Assembly (NCBI GenBank): GCA_031459855.1 | Contig: JAVKHP010000001.1 | Coordinates: 664,059 to 728,058 of the forward strand | DNA: 64,000 nucleotides | From: Armatimonadota bacterium | Lineage (GTDB): Bacteria; Sysuimicrobiota; Sysuimicrobiia; Sysuimicrobiales; Humicultoraceae | Direction: 5' to 3' | Part shown: positions 30,099 to 39,635 of the stretch, one piece after another | How the letters are laid out: each line of letters opens with the position of its first letter | Position numbering within the stretch: position 1 is the first letter of the stretch | Program-made: the position numbers and the translations under genes | The notes under the pieces: generated by a model | Told to the model about the DNA's origin: nothing | Databases searched by the model: none | Seen by the model: the letters and a program-made list of their open reading frames with translations, nothing else

Positions 30099-32825
30099 AT
30101 GGCGCGACAGGTGGACGAGGGGCAGTATCCCGCGCACCGTGAGGCGGACGTGGTGCTCCGCGACGGGTCCACCGTGCACCTGCGCCCGGTGCGGCCCGAC
30201 GACGAGGCCGCGCTGCTCACCTTCTTCCGGGCGCTCTCCGAGCAGGCGCGCGCGCTGCGCTTCTTCACCCGCACCAGCGACGAGGCGCTGGGGCCGCTGG
30301 TCCACAAGATGGTCCACGTGGACTACGTCCGGCGCTACGGGATCGTGGCGACCGTGGGCGTCCCGGAGCGCATCATCGGACACGCCATGTACGCGACCCT
30401 CGACGGCGACCGCGCCGAAGTGGCGTTCGCCGTGGCCGACGACTACCAGGGGCGGGGCCTGGGAACGCTGATGCTCGGCCATCTGGCCGAGCACGCCGCC
30501 GAGCACCACATCCGCCTCTTCGAGGCCGAGGTGCTGCCCACCAACATCCGGATGCTCGACGTCTTCCGCGACGCCGGGTTCCCCACCGAGGTGCAGATCG
30601 TCGCCGGCGAGGTGCACGAGCGCTTCCCCACGGCGCTGACCCCGGAGGCGCTCGCCAAGTTCGAGGAGCGCGAGATGGTGGCCGCGGCCAACGCGCTGCG
30701 CACGTTCTTCTCCCCGCGGGCGGTGGCGGTGGTGGGCGCCTCCCGCCAGCGGGGCAGCATCGGCGGCGAGCTGTTCCACAACCTGCTGGCGTACGGCTTC
30801 GCCGGGCCGGTCTACCCGGTGAACCCCCGCGCCAGCGTCGTGCAGTCGGTGGTGGCCTACCCCACCGTGGAGGCGATCCCCGGCCCGGTGGACCTGGCGG
30901 TGATCGTGACCCCCGCCGAGCACGTCGTCGAGGCGGCGCAGGCGTGCGCCCGCAAGGGCGTGCGCGCGTTGGTGGTGATCTCCGCAGGGTTCGCCGAGAC
31001 CGGCGACGCGGGGCGCGCGCGGCAGGCCGAGCTCCTGGCCGTCTGCCGGGCGAGCGGCATGCGCCTGATCGGTCCCAACTGCATGGGGATCATCAACACC
31101 GATCCCGCGGTGCGGCTGAACGCCACCTTCGCGCCGGTGGAGCCCCCGGAAGGGCGCATCGGCTTCATGTCGCAGAGCGGCGCGCTGGGCCTGGCGATCC
31201 TGGACTACGCGCGCATGCTGGGCCTGGGGATCTCCACGTTCGTGTCGGTGGGCAACAAGGCCGACATCTCCGGGAACGACCTGCTGGCCTACTGGGAGCA
31301 GGATCCGCGCACCGACGTCATCCTGCTCTACCTGGAGTCGTTCGGCAACCCCCAGAAGTTCTCGCGCCTGGCGCGGCGCGTGGGACGGCGCAAACCCATC
31401 GTGGCCGTCAAGAGCGGCCGCACCCGGGCTGGCGCCCGCGCCACCTCGTCGCACACCGGTGCGCTGCTGGCCGCCTCGGACATCACGGTGGACGCCCTGT
31501 TCCGGCAGGCGGGTGTCATCCGCACCGACACCCTGGAGGAGATGTTCGACGTGGCCGCGCTGCTGGCCCACCAGCCGGTGCCCGCGGGCCGGCGCGTTGG
31601 CATCATCACCAACTCGGGCGGGCCCGGCATCCTGTGCGCGGACACCTGCGAGGCCGAAGGGCTCGAGGTGCCAATCCTCGCCGAGGAAACCCAGCGGCAG
31701 CTGCGCGCCTTCCTGCCGCCCGAGGCCGCGGTCAGCAACCCCGTGGACATGATCGCCTCGGCCACGGCCGCGCACTACCGCCAGGCGATCCGCGTGGTGG
31801 GCCGGGATCCGCACATCGACGCCCTGGTGGTGATCTTCATCCCGCCGCTGGTGACCCGCGCCGAGGAGGTGGCCGCCGCCATCGTGGACGCGGTGCGGGA
31901 GCTGGGCGGGGCCAAGCCCGTGCTGTCGGTGTTCATGTCCTCGCGGGGGGTCCCCGAGGTGCTGCGCGCCTCCGACGTGCGCATCCCCTCGTACCTGTTC
32001 CCCGAGGCGGCTGCCATCGCCCTGGCCCGGGTCGCCCGCTACGGCGCGTGGCGCGCCCGGCCGCTGCCGACGCCGGTCCGCTTCGACGACCTGCGCCGCG
32101 ACGACGCCGCCGCGCTGGTGGACGCCGCCCTGGCGCGTGGCGAGGGCTGGCTGCCGCCCGGTGACGTGCAGGCGCTGCTGGAGTGCTACGGCCTGCGGAT
32201 GGTGGAGCAGCGCATCGTGCCCACCGCCGAGGCCGCCGCGCTGGCGGCCGAGGAGTTCGGCGGGCCCGTGGCCCTCAAGGCCATCGCGCCGGGTGTCGTG
32301 CACCGGACCGAGGTGGGGGCGGTGCGTCTGCACCTGGAAGGGGGCGAGGCGGTGAGGCGCGCTGCCGCCGAGATGACGGCCCGGTTGCAGGCGGCGGGCA
32401 CGCCCCTCACTGGTTTCATCGTCCAGCGGATGGCCGCGCCGGGCGTCGAGATGATCGCCGGCGTGGTGCGCGAGCCGCAGTTCGGTCCCGTGGTGGCGTG
32501 CGGGGCCGGCGGCACGCTGGTCGAACTGATGGGCGACGTGGCGATCCGCCTGACGCCGCTCGCGCGCGAGGAAGTCCGCGAGATGCTCCAGGAGCTGAAG
32601 TCCTACCGGCTGCTCACCGGGTTCCGCGGCCAGCCGCCCGCTGACGTCGCCGCGCTGGAGGACGTGCTGCTGCGGCTCGGCGCGCTGGCACAGGACCTGC
32701 CTGCCGTGGCCGAGCTCGACTGCAACCCGGTCATCGTCCACGAGCGCGGCGCCACCATCGTGGACGTCCGCGTCCGGGTGGCGCGTCCGGAGCCGGCGCT
32801 GCCGCTGGGCGCCCGGCGGCGGTAG
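30099..32825 (+). CDS. GNAT acetyltransferase fused to ADP-forming acyl-CoA synthetase
   Basis: A 908-residue protein. Residues ~15-175 form a GNAT domain (LRPVRPDDEAALLTFFRAL, ADDYQGRGLGTLML); ~205-660 are CoA-binding and succinyl-CoA-ligase-like domains (AVAVVGASRQRGSIGG, SSHTGALLAASD, IITNSGGPGILCAD); the last ~230 are ATP-grasp (FGGPVALKAIAPGVVHRTEV). This is the architecture of Pat/PatZ-like protein lysine acetyltransferases that silence acetyl-CoA synthetase, although catalytic ADP-forming ligases look similar. The ATG at 30099 has CGGAGGG. It leads an operon with the rhomboid-like and CBS-BON genes. Confidence 0.9.
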   Translation: MARQVDEGQYPAHREADVVLRDGSTVHLRPVRPDDEAALLTFFRALSEQARALRFFTRTSDEALGPLVHKMVHVDYVRRYGIVATVGVPERIIGHAMYATLDGDRAEVAFAVADDYQGRGLGTLMLGHLAEHAAEHHIRLFEAEVLPTNIRMLDVFRDAGFPTEVQIVAGEVHERFPTALTPEALAKFEEREMVAAANALRTFFSPRAVAVVGASRQRGSIGGELFHNLLAYGFAGPVYPVNPRASVVQSVVAYPTVEAIPGPVDLAVIVTPAEHVVEAAQACARKGVRALVVISAGFAETGDAGRARQAELLAVCRASGMRLIGPNCMGIINTDPAVRLNATFAPVEPPEGRIGFMSQSGALGLAILDYARMLGLGISTFVSVGNKADISGNDLLAYWEQDPRTDVILLYLESFGNPQKFSRLARRVGRRKPIVAVKSGRTRAGARATSSHTGALLAASDITVDALFRQAGVIRTDTLEEMFDVAALLAHQPVPAGRRVGIITNSGGPGILCADTCEAEGLEVPILAEETQRQLRAFLPPEAAVSNPVDMIASATAAHYRQAIRVVGRDPHIDALVVIFIPPLVTRAEEVAAAIVDAVRELGGAKPVLSVFMSSRGVPEVLRASDVRIPSYLFPEAAAIALARVARYGAWRARPLPTPVRFDDLRRDDAAALVDAALARGEGWLPPGDVQALLECYGLRMVEQRIVPTAEAAALAAEEFGGPVALKAIAPGVVHRTEVGAVRLHLEGGEAVRRAAAEMTARLQAAGTPLTGFIVQRMAAPGVEMIAGVVREPQFGPVVACGAGGTLVELMGDVAIRLTPLAREEVREMLQELKSYRLLTGFRGQPPADVAALEDVLLRLGALAQDLPAVAELDCNPVIVHERGATIVDVRVRVARPEPALPLGARRR

Positions 32826-32831
32826 CGCCCC

Positions 32832-33584
32832 ATGGCACGACGCGGGTTCGCGCTGTCCCGGCGGCCGTCGGCGCTGCCCGGCGACTGCCCGATCACGTGG
32901 ACGCTGCTTGCGGCCAACGCGGGCACGTTCCTGCTGGGGTTCGCAGGAGGCCTCGATGCCCTGCCCCCGCTGGCGTTCGTCGCGCCGCGGGCGTCGGCGG
33001 CGCCGTGGACGATCCTCACGTATCCGCTGGTGGGCACCGGCGGGATCCTCGGGGTGCTGCTCGGCGGGTACATGCTGTGGGTGTTCGGTGGAAGCCTCGA
33101 GCGCGCGTGGGGCTGGCGTGACTACGTGCGCTTCCTCGGGCTGGTGACCGCGGCGCCCGCGCTGGCGCTGTGGGTGGGCAGCCTCGCGATCGGACGCCCC
33201 GTGGTGCTGGCCGGGCCGTGGCTGCTGCTGGCGGCGGCGGTGGTCGCGTGGACCACCGTCAACCCCGCCGAGCGCCTCCTGGCCTTCTTCGTCCTCCCGG
33301 TGCAGGCGCGGTGGCTGGGGCTGGTGGCCGCCGTGCTGGTGTTCTTCTCGCTGGCGTTCCCCATGGGCGCGTTCGCGCTGGCCGGGTGCGGCGCGGCGCG
33401 GTGGTACGCGGCGAGGGGGCGCATGGGGTTCGTCCCACGCGCCCGCGTGCGCCCCCACGGACGACCCGCCTCCCGGCACAGGGAGGAGCCTCCGGTCGGA
33501 TGGAACCCCATCGAACGGCTTCGGCGCTGGCGACGCCGGCGCCAGGTCGCGCGCCTGCTGCGGCGCGCCGGACTGCACGACTGA
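32832..33584 (+). CDS. Rhomboid-like membrane protein lacking protease motifs
   Basis: A 250-residue protein with about five or six helices and a basic cytoplasmic tail (IERLRRWRRRRQVARLLRRA). WTILTYPLVGTGGILGVLLG and GYMLWVFGGSLERAWGWRDY match the start of the rhomboid fold, including the Trp/Arg of the L1 loop. The catalytic GxSG serine is not found; the equivalent stretch reads VLAGPWLLLAAAVVAW, and no partner histidine is evident, so it is probably an inactive rhomboid relative. It begins 6 nt after the GNAT-synthetase gene and is followed 15 nt later by the CBS-BON gene. Confidence 0.72.
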   Translation: MARRGFALSRRPSALPGDCPITWTLLAANAGTFLLGFAGGLDALPPLAFVAPRASAAPWTILTYPLVGTGGILGVLLGGYMLWVFGGSLERAWGWRDYVRFLGLVTAAPALALWVGSLAIGRPVVLAGPWLLLAAAVVAWTTVNPAERLLAFFVLPVQARWLGLVAAVLVFFSLAFPMGAFALAGCGAARWYAARGRMGFVPRARVRPHGRPASRHREEPPVGWNPIERLRRWRRRRQVARLLRRAGLHD

Positions 33585-33599
33585 CCACAGGAGGGCACG

Positions 33600-34361
33600 A
33601 TGAGCGCCACGGCAGACCCATCCCGCCCTGCCCGCCGCCTGATGCAGCTGCGGGCCCGCGACATCATGACGACCCCGGTGATCACCGCTCCACCGGAGGC
33701 CACCGTGCGCCAGCTGGTCGAGCTGATGACGACCCACCGCATCAGCGGGATCCCCATCGTCTCGGCCGCCGGCGAGCTGCTCGGCATCGTCACGGAAGGT
33801 GACCTGCTCTACAAGGAGCTCACCCCGCGCCCCGAGGAGCCGCCGGAGCTGGTCCAGCGCCTGCTCCCCTTCCCCGGCATCGCCGCCGCCGCCGACCGGG
33901 CACGCAAGGCCGAAGCGGTCGTGGCGCGCGACCTGATGACCACGCCCGTCGTCACCGTGGGCGAGGACGCCACGCTGCACGAGATCGCCAACCTGATGAC
34001 GCGCCATGGCATCAACCGGGTGCCGGTGGTGCGCGACGGCCGGGTGGTGGGCATCGTGAGCCGCAACGACGTGTTGAAGGCGTTCGCGCGGTCCGACGAG
34101 GAGCTCGCCCTGGCCATCCGCGACGCCCTGCTGCACGACCTGTGGATCGATGTCTCGCGCGTGCAGGTCACCGCCCACCACGGCGTGGTGACGCTGGAGG
34201 GCCGCGTGGAGCGCTGGTCGGAGCGCGAGCTGGCCGGGAAGTGGGCGGCGCTGGCCGACGGCGTGGTGCGCGTGGAGAACCGGCTGACCTACGAGCTGGA
34301 CGACCGGAAGATCCCGCCCGAGACGCCCCGGCTCCCGGGCGAACGCGGGGCCAAGCCGTAA
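33600..34361 (+). CDS. CBS-pair protein with C-terminal BON domain
   Basis: A 253-residue soluble protein. Two CBS motifs (RDIMTTPVITAPPEATV to GIVTEGDLL, and RDLMTTPVVTVGEDATL to GIVSRNDVL) form a nucleotide-binding pair, and a BON domain follows (VSRVQVTAHHGVVTLEGRVE). The combination is widespread in free-living bacteria; the CBS pair presumably senses adenylates while BON may bind membrane phospholipid. The ATG at 33600 has AGGAGGGC. It is the last gene of the 30099-34361 operon, with a GGCCGC hairpin just behind. Confidence 0.9.
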   Translation: MSATADPSRPARRLMQLRARDIMTTPVITAPPEATVRQLVELMTTHRISGIPIVSAAGELLGIVTEGDLLYKELTPRPEEPPELVQRLLPFPGIAAAADRARKAEAVVARDLMTTPVVTVGEDATLHEIANLMTRHGINRVPVVRDGRVVGIVSRNDVLKAFARSDEELALAIRDALLHDLWIDVSRVQVTAHHGVVTLEGRVERWSERELAGKWAALADGVVRVENRLTYELDDRKIPPETPRLPGERGAKP

Positions 34362-34364
34362 CCG

Positions 34365-34380
34365 CGGCCGCCTGCGGCCG
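34365..34380. terminator. Short hairpin after the CBS-BON gene
   Basis: CGGCCGC-CT-GCGGCCG immediately follows the stop at 34361. There is no T-tract. The rest of 34381-34545 contains no recognisable promoter hexamers. Confidence 0.45.
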
Positions 34381-34545
34381 GGGCCTGGCTGGCCCGCAGG
34401 AGCGCTTCTGCAGGACGCCGTAGCCCTTCGTGGGTCGGTCTGCGTCCCAAGACCCCGCCGCGCAGCCGGGCGCGGGCATCGCGCAGGAGCACGCCATCTC
34501 CTCGGGCTGGTCTGCAGGCCGGCACCACGCCGGTGGGAGGGGACC

Positions 34546-35871
34546 ATGCGATCCACGATCGGGTTGGTGGTGGCCCTGGCACTGACCGCAGGCCTGGTGG
34601 CGCACGGTGTGTCTGCCTCCTCTGCTGCCCCGCGGACCTTCAAGATCGCGGTGGTCTCGGACGTGGGCGGCCGGGGCGACCTGAGCTTCAACGACATGGC
34701 CTTCAAGGGCGGCGACGACGCGGAGCGGGACTTCGGCGTCCGGATGGTCGAGCTGGTGAGCAAGGTGGAGGCCGACTACGTCCCCAACCTGACCCGGGCG
34801 GCCCGGGATCCCGACGTGCAGCTGATCGTGGGCGTGGGGTTCCTGTTGAGCGACGCCCTGGCCCAGGTGGCGCGGCGCTTCCCCACCAAGAACTTCGTGG
34901 GGATCGACACCTTCGCGCAGTCCATCGTGAAGGAGAAGTTCGCCGCCCAGTACCCGCTGCCCAACCTCATGGACGTGGTCTACGAGGAACACAAGGGCAG
35001 CGCCCTCGTCGGTGCCCTGGGCGCGCTGCTGGCCGCCCAGTACGCCAGTCCTCACATCGGCGGTGTGTTCGGCATCGAGATCCCCGTCCTGTGGAAGTTC
35101 GAGATCGGCTACAAGTGGGGGGCGCGGTGGGCGACCGAGTGGCTGGCCAAGCGCCGGCCGGAGCGTGCGTTCCCCTACCGCAAGGACTTCGTCCTGTGGA
35201 CCTACACCGGGACCTTCAGCGACATCCCCAAGGGCTATGCCGCGGCCAAGGCCATGTACGCCAGGAACGCGGTGGCGGTGTACAACATCGCGGGGCCGCT
35301 GGGGCTGGGCATCAACCAGGCGGTGCAGGAGATCGCGCAGCGGCAGCAGCTGCGTATGGGGCCGCCGTTCTGGATCGGGGTGGACGCCAACCAGGACTGG
35401 ATCAACCCGGGCTTCGTGATCGCCAGCATGATGAAGCGCGTCGATCGGGGCGTGTACTACGCCACCCGGTGGGTGCGGGACGGGCAGTTCCGGGACCTGG
35501 TCCGCCGCACGCAGGGCGTGGTGACCCTGGGCATCGGCACCCGCGTGGCGGGCCAGCTGACCGAGGGGATCTCCGTGAGCACCCTGGACGACCTGGACGA
35601 GTTCATCCGGATGGGAGTGCAGGCAGAGCGCCTGACCCGCAAGAAGGTGCTGCCAGCCCCGCCCGCGGAGATCAAGGCCAGGGTCAAGACCATGCGGGAG
35701 GCGCAGCCCGCGTGGGTGTGGGAGGCAGTCGCGGAGCTGGAGAAGAAGATCCGCGACGGCCAGGTGACCGTGCCCCTGGCGGTCACCAAGCCCGACATCC
35801 AGCGGTGGCGCAACGACCTGGGCCTGGGGCCGGGCGCCCTGGTCGCAGCGGCCTCCCGGCTGCCGCGGTGA
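34546..35871 (+). CDS. BMP-family ABC transporter substrate-binding protein
   Basis: A 441-residue secreted protein with a signal peptide (IGLVVALALTAGLVAHGVSA). The mature part begins FKIAVVSDVGGRGDLSFNDMA, the ligand entry motif of the basic membrane protein (BMP/PnrA) family, followed by LIVGVGFLLSDALAQVA and VAVYNIAGPLGLGINQAVQE. BMP proteins bind purine nucleosides or related compounds. It is longer than PnrA (~340 residues) owing to an extended C-terminus. The three following genes complete the importer. The ATG at 34546 has GGGAGGGG. Confidence 0.92.
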   Translation: MRSTIGLVVALALTAGLVAHGVSASSAAPRTFKIAVVSDVGGRGDLSFNDMAFKGGDDAERDFGVRMVELVSKVEADYVPNLTRAARDPDVQLIVGVGFLLSDALAQVARRFPTKNFVGIDTFAQSIVKEKFAAQYPLPNLMDVVYEEHKGSALVGALGALLAAQYASPHIGGVFGIEIPVLWKFEIGYKWGARWATEWLAKRRPERAFPYRKDFVLWTYTGTFSDIPKGYAAAKAMYARNAVAVYNIAGPLGLGINQAVQEIAQRQQLRMGPPFWIGVDANQDWINPGFVIASMMKRVDRGVYYATRWVRDGQFRDLVRRTQGVVTLGIGTRVAGQLTEGISVSTLDDLDEFIRMGVQAERLTRKKVLPAPPAEIKARVKTMREAQPAWVWEAVAELEKKIRDGQVTVPLAVTKPDIQRWRNDLGLGPGALVAAASRLPR

Positions 35872-36017
35872 CCCCTCGCGGCGCACGTCTGCCACCCTTG
35901 TGGCCCCGCCGGGCGACCCGCAGCGCAGCCACAGCGGTGACCGCCGCGTGAGCCGCCGGCCTGCCGCGGCGCAGGCGCGCGGCGCACCCCTGCCATGTGA
36001 CGCCGAGGGTCCCCCCG

Positions 36018-37583
36018 GTGACTAGACCTGCGCGCGTCCAGATGCGCGGGATCCACAAGGTCTACCCCGATGGGACCGTGGCCCTTGTGGGCGTGGACTT
36101 CCAGCTCCACGCGGGAGAGGTCGTTGCCCTGCTGGGCGAGAACGGCGCGGGCAAGACCACCCTCATGAAGATCCTCTCGGGCCTGTTGCGGCCCACCCGC
36201 GGGGAGATCCTGGTGGACGACCGGCCCGTGCAGTTCCGCACGCCGGCCGACGCCTTGCGGTGCGGGATCGGCATGGTGCACCAGGTGTTCACCCTGGTCC
36301 CGCCGTTCACCGCCCTGCAGAACATCCTCCTGGGGCACGAAGGTGTCGGGGTGCTGCGCGCGCTGCCGCAGGACACAGCCCGGCAGCGCGTGCAGCGACT
36401 GCTGGAGGAGACGGGGTTGACAGTGCCCCTCGACGTCCCCGTGGAGTCCCTGCCCCTGGGAGTGCAGCAGCGGGTCGAGATCTGCAAGGTCCTCTACCGC
36501 GCCACCTCCGTCCTCGTCCTGGACGAACCCACCTCCGCCCTCACCCCGGTGGAGGTGGAGGAGTTCTTCCGGTTCTTGCGCCGGCTGCGAGACCGGGGGA
36601 CGTCCGTCGTGTTCATCACCCACAAGCTGCGGGAGGTCCTGGAGGTGACCGACCGCGTCGTGGTGCTGCGCCAGGGCCGCGTGGTGGGCGAGCTGCCTAC
36701 CCGTGCCGCCACGCCCGAGCAGCTGGCCGAACTGATGGTGGGCTCCCCCGGCGTCCTGCGCGTACGGCGCACTCCGCGGCCGCCGGGCAGACCGGTGCTC
36801 GCCGTGCGTGCGCTGCACGTCCGCAGCGACCAGGGGCACGTGGTGGTGCGGGATCTGTCCTTCGAGGTCTGCGAGGGCGAGATCCTGGGTGTGGCGGGCG
36901 TGGAGGGGAACGGGCAGAGCGAGCTGGTGCAGGCGCTGACGGGGCTGCGACGACCCGAGGCAGGCGACGTCTGGCTGGACGGGGAACGGGTGCCCTCCCT
37001 GGAGCCGCTGCGCCTGTACCGCCGCGGCCTGGCGCACGTGCCGGAGGACAAGGCGCGGTTTGGGCTGGCCCTGGGCTTCGACATCGTGGAGAACAGCATC
37101 CTCGGCCGCCAGCGGGAGCCCCAGTTCCTGGGCCCGTGGGGCCGGCTGCGCCGGTCCGCCATCGTCCGCTACGCGGAAGCATTGGTCCAGCGCTTCCGCG
37201 TGGTGGCTCCCGACCTCTGGACCCCTGTGCGCAGCCTGAGCGGCGGCAACCAGCAGCGTCTCGTCGTGGGTCGGGAGATCAGCAAGGAGCCCACGGTGGT
37301 GGTCGCGATGCACCCCACCCGCGGCCTGGACGTGGCGTCTGCGGTGCACATCCGCGAGCTGCTGGTGCGGATGCGGGATGCGGGCAAGGCGGTGCTGCTG
37401 GTCTCCGCGGACCTGGACGAGGTCCTGGAACTGAGCGACCGGATCGCGGTGATGTACGAGGGACGGTTCGTGGGCGCCGGTCCTGCGGAGACGTTCCGCC
37501 GGGAGACGGTGGGCTTGTTGATGGGCGGGGTGGTGCCCGCGGGCACGGATGCGGACGCCGCGCGCGCTGCGTCCCCTCGCTGA
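36018..37583 (+). CDS. Nucleoside ABC importer ATPase (tandem NBDs)
   Basis: About 521 residues with two nucleotide-binding halves. The first has Walker A GENGAGKTTLMK, signature LPLGVQQRVEIC and Walker B VLVLDEPTSALTP. The second has GVEGNGQSELVQALTG instead of a true P-loop, signature LSGGNQQRLVVGREI and VVVAMHPTRGLDVA, exactly the asymmetric pattern of the YufO/RbsA-like ATPases that pair with BMP proteins. GTG 36018 has GAGGG 9 nt upstream; GTG 35997 is an in-frame alternative. The end overlaps the first permease gene by 35 nt. Confidence 0.93.
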   Translation: MTRPARVQMRGIHKVYPDGTVALVGVDFQLHAGEVVALLGENGAGKTTLMKILSGLLRPTRGEILVDDRPVQFRTPADALRCGIGMVHQVFTLVPPFTALQNILLGHEGVGVLRALPQDTARQRVQRLLEETGLTVPLDVPVESLPLGVQQRVEICKVLYRATSVLVLDEPTSALTPVEVEEFFRFLRRLRDRGTSVVFITHKLREVLEVTDRVVVLRQGRVVGELPTRAATPEQLAELMVGSPGVLRVRRTPRPPGRPVLAVRALHVRSDQGHVVVRDLSFEVCEGEILGVAGVEGNGQSELVQALTGLRRPEAGDVWLDGERVPSLEPLRLYRRGLAHVPEDKARFGLALGFDIVENSILGRQREPQFLGPWGRLRRSAIVRYAEALVQRFRVVAPDLWTPVRSLSGGNQQRLVVGREISKEPTVVVAMHPTRGLDVASAVHIRELLVRMRDAGKAVLLVSADLDEVLELSDRIAVMYEGRFVGAGPAETFRRETVGLLMGGVVPAGTDADAARAASPR

Positions 37584-38589
37584 GTCGCTGGCCACCGTGG
37601 CCCTGGGCCTGGTGGCCGGCGGGCTGCTGGTCTGGGCCTTCGGCCATTCGCCCGTGGCCGCCTACCGCGCCCTGGTCGCGGGCGCGTTCGGGACCCGGGA
37701 AGACCTGCTGGAAACCCTGGCGTTCGCCACGCCCCTCATGCTCACGGCACTGACGTTCGCGGTCGGCATGCGGGCCGGGCTGTTCAACATCGGTGCCGAG
37801 GGCCAGATGTACCTGGGAGCCGTGGGCGCGGCCTGCGTGGCGGGCATGGTGCCCCTGCCGCCGGGCGTCCACCTGGGCGCCGCCACTGCAGCAGGGATGG
37901 TGGCGGGCGCGCTGTGGGCCCTGATCCCCGCGGCGTTGAAGGCGTGGCGTGGTGCCCACGAAGTGATCTCCACCATCATGTGCAACTGGATCGCCCTGCA
38001 CCTGTCCATGTACCTGACCATCACCTTCCTGGCCGAACCCGGACGCGCCGAGCGTACGGTGCCGGCCTTGCCCACCGCCCGCTACCCCGTCCTCTCCGAG
38101 GACAGCACGCTCACCGCGGTGGTGTTCGTGGCCGTGGGCGTGGCGCTGCTGGCGTATGCGTACCTGTGGGGCACCCGGGCGGGGTACGAGCTGCGGCTGG
38201 CGGGCGAGAACCCGGACGCCGCACGCTACGCGGGGGTGCGCCCGGAGCGCGTGGTGACGGCGAGCTTCGTGCTCGGCGGACTGGCGGCCGGACTGGCGGG
38301 CGCCAGCCAGGTGATCGGCCGACCTCCCGCGTGGTCCCTCTACGCCACCATGGGCAACGTGGCCACCCTGGGCTTCGACGGCATCGGGGTGGCGCTGGTG
38401 GGCCGCAACCACCCGGTGGGTGGGGTGCTGGCCGCGGTCCTGTTCGGGGCCCTGGCGCACGGTGGCCGGCTGATGGAGTACGAGGTGGGCGTACTGAGCG
38501 AACTGGTGCGGGCCCTCAACGGCATCATCGTGTTCGCCATGGCCGTACCGGAGCTGTGGAAGATGGTCGGCAGGAGGCTTTCGCGGTGA
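37549..38589 (+). CDS. Nucleoside ABC importer permease 1
   Basis: A 346-residue BPD_transp_2-type permease of the YufP kind, with eight or more helices. Family motifs are [55 protein letters not shown] and [17 protein letters not shown]. It forms the channel with the next gene. The ATG at 37549 lies within the end of the ATPase gene (35-nt overlap). Confidence 0.93.
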   Translation: MRTPRALRPLAESLATVALGLVAGGLLVWAFGHSPVAAYRALVAGAFGTREDLLETLAFATPLMLTALTFAVGMRAGLFNIGAEGQMYLGAVGAACVAGMVPLPPGVHLGAATAAGMVAGALWALIPAALKAWRGAHEVISTIMCNWIALHLSMYLTITFLAEPGRAERTVPALPTARYPVLSEDSTLTAVVFVAVGVALLAYAYLWGTRAGYELRLAGENPDAARYAGVRPERVVTASFVLGGLAAGLAGASQVIGRPPAWSLYATMGNVATLGFDGIGVALVGRNHPVGGVLAAVLFGALAHGGRLMEYEVGVLSELVRALNGIIVFAMAVPELWKMVGRRLSR

Positions 38590-39560
38590 GGAAGGCCGCG
38601 CTGGCGTGGGCTGCAGCGGTCGTGACCGCCGCCCTGGCGCCGCGGGCGCTGGCTCAGCTGGGCCTGCCGCCCGTATCCCTGGTCGAGACGGGGCTGTTGG
38701 CCATGACGCCCCTGGCCCTGGCAGCGGTGGGAGAGTGCCTGAACGAGAAGGCCGGGCTGGTGAACATCGGCCTGGAAGCGATCTTCATGGTCACCGCGAC
38801 GGTAGGCGTGTGGTTCGCGGAGATCGGGCGCAGTGGCATCGTCGGGCTGCTGGGTGGGGCCGCGACCGGGAGCCTGTTGGGCCTGGGCATGGGCGCGGTG
38901 AGCGTGTACGGGAAGGCGGACCAGATCATCGCAGGCATGGGGCTCAACGTGTTCGCGCTGGGGTTCGTGCCCTTCCTGCTCATCAGCCTGTGGGCGTTCC
39001 CGGGTGTGCACGTGTTCCCCAACGAGCTGATGGTGCCGCGCCTGACGACGCCCCTGGGCCAGGTCAGCCCTGTGACGATCGGCGCGGTGGTGGCCGCCGT
39101 GCTCGCGCACCTGGTGCTGCACCGGACGGTGGTGGGGTTTCGTCTTTGCGCCGCTGGGGAGAAACCCGAGGCGGTGGACGTGGCCGGGCTCCGGGTGGAC
39201 CGGTTGCGGCTCCTCACCGCGACCGTGGGCGGGGCGCTGGCGGGGCTGGGCGGGGCCTTCCTGCCGCTGGGCTGGTTCGGGGCCCTGGTGAAGGAGATCT
39301 CCGCAGGGCGCGGCTTCATCGCCCTGGCGTGCGTGGTGTTCGCCGGACTGGAACCGCTGGTGGCCCTGGGAGCGGCGCTGCTGTTCGGGCTCGCGGACGG
39401 CTTTGCGTCCGCGGTGGCGGTGACGCCCGGGGTCAAAGAACGGGTGCCGTTCTACTTCGTCTCCATGATCCCCTACGTAGTCACCCTCGTGGTGGTGGCC
39501 GCGGTCATCGGCCGCAGGCGGTTCCCCAGCACGGTAGGCCGACCGTACGCACGCGAGTGA
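38586..39560 (+). CDS. Nucleoside ABC importer permease 2
   Basis: A 324-residue permease of the YufQ kind. [20 protein letters not shown] and [15 protein letters not shown] form the conserved N-terminal pair, followed by [19 protein letters not shown] and [18 protein letters not shown]. It has about eight helices. The GTG at 38586 overlaps the TGA of permease 1 (GTGA). The importer operon 34546-39560 is thus complete: binding protein, ATPase, two permeases. Confidence 0.93.
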   Translation: MRKAALAWAAAVVTAALAPRALAQLGLPPVSLVETGLLAMTPLALAAVGECLNEKAGLVNIGLEAIFMVTATVGVWFAEIGRSGIVGLLGGAATGSLLGLGMGAVSVYGKADQIIAGMGLNVFALGFVPFLLISLWAFPGVHVFPNELMVPRLTTPLGQVSPVTIGAVVAAVLAHLVLHRTVVGFRLCAAGEKPEAVDVAGLRVDRLRLLTATVGGALAGLGGAFLPLGWFGALVKEISAGRGFIALACVVFAGLEPLVALGAALLFGLADGFASAVAVTPGVKERVPFYFVSMIPYVVTLVVVAAVIGRRRFPSTVGRPYARE

Positions 39561-39635
39561 GCGGTGCCGTCCTGCGGCCGGCTGCGCAGGACCGCGGGGC
39601 GACCCTGCCGGCGCAGCGTCGCCGCCGATCCACGG

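Noticed and set aside
32832-33584. Active rhomboid protease
   Set aside because: The GxSG serine and the partner histidine cannot be found, so the call was changed to an inactive rhomboid-like protein.
28821-34763. Very long minus-strand open frame extending upstream of the baeRF gene over the GNAT-synthetase operon
   Set aside because: Only the part from the ATG at 29924 to 28821 has family features; the rest is antisense to strongly supported plus-strand genes and is His/Arg/Gln/Gly-rich shadow sequence.
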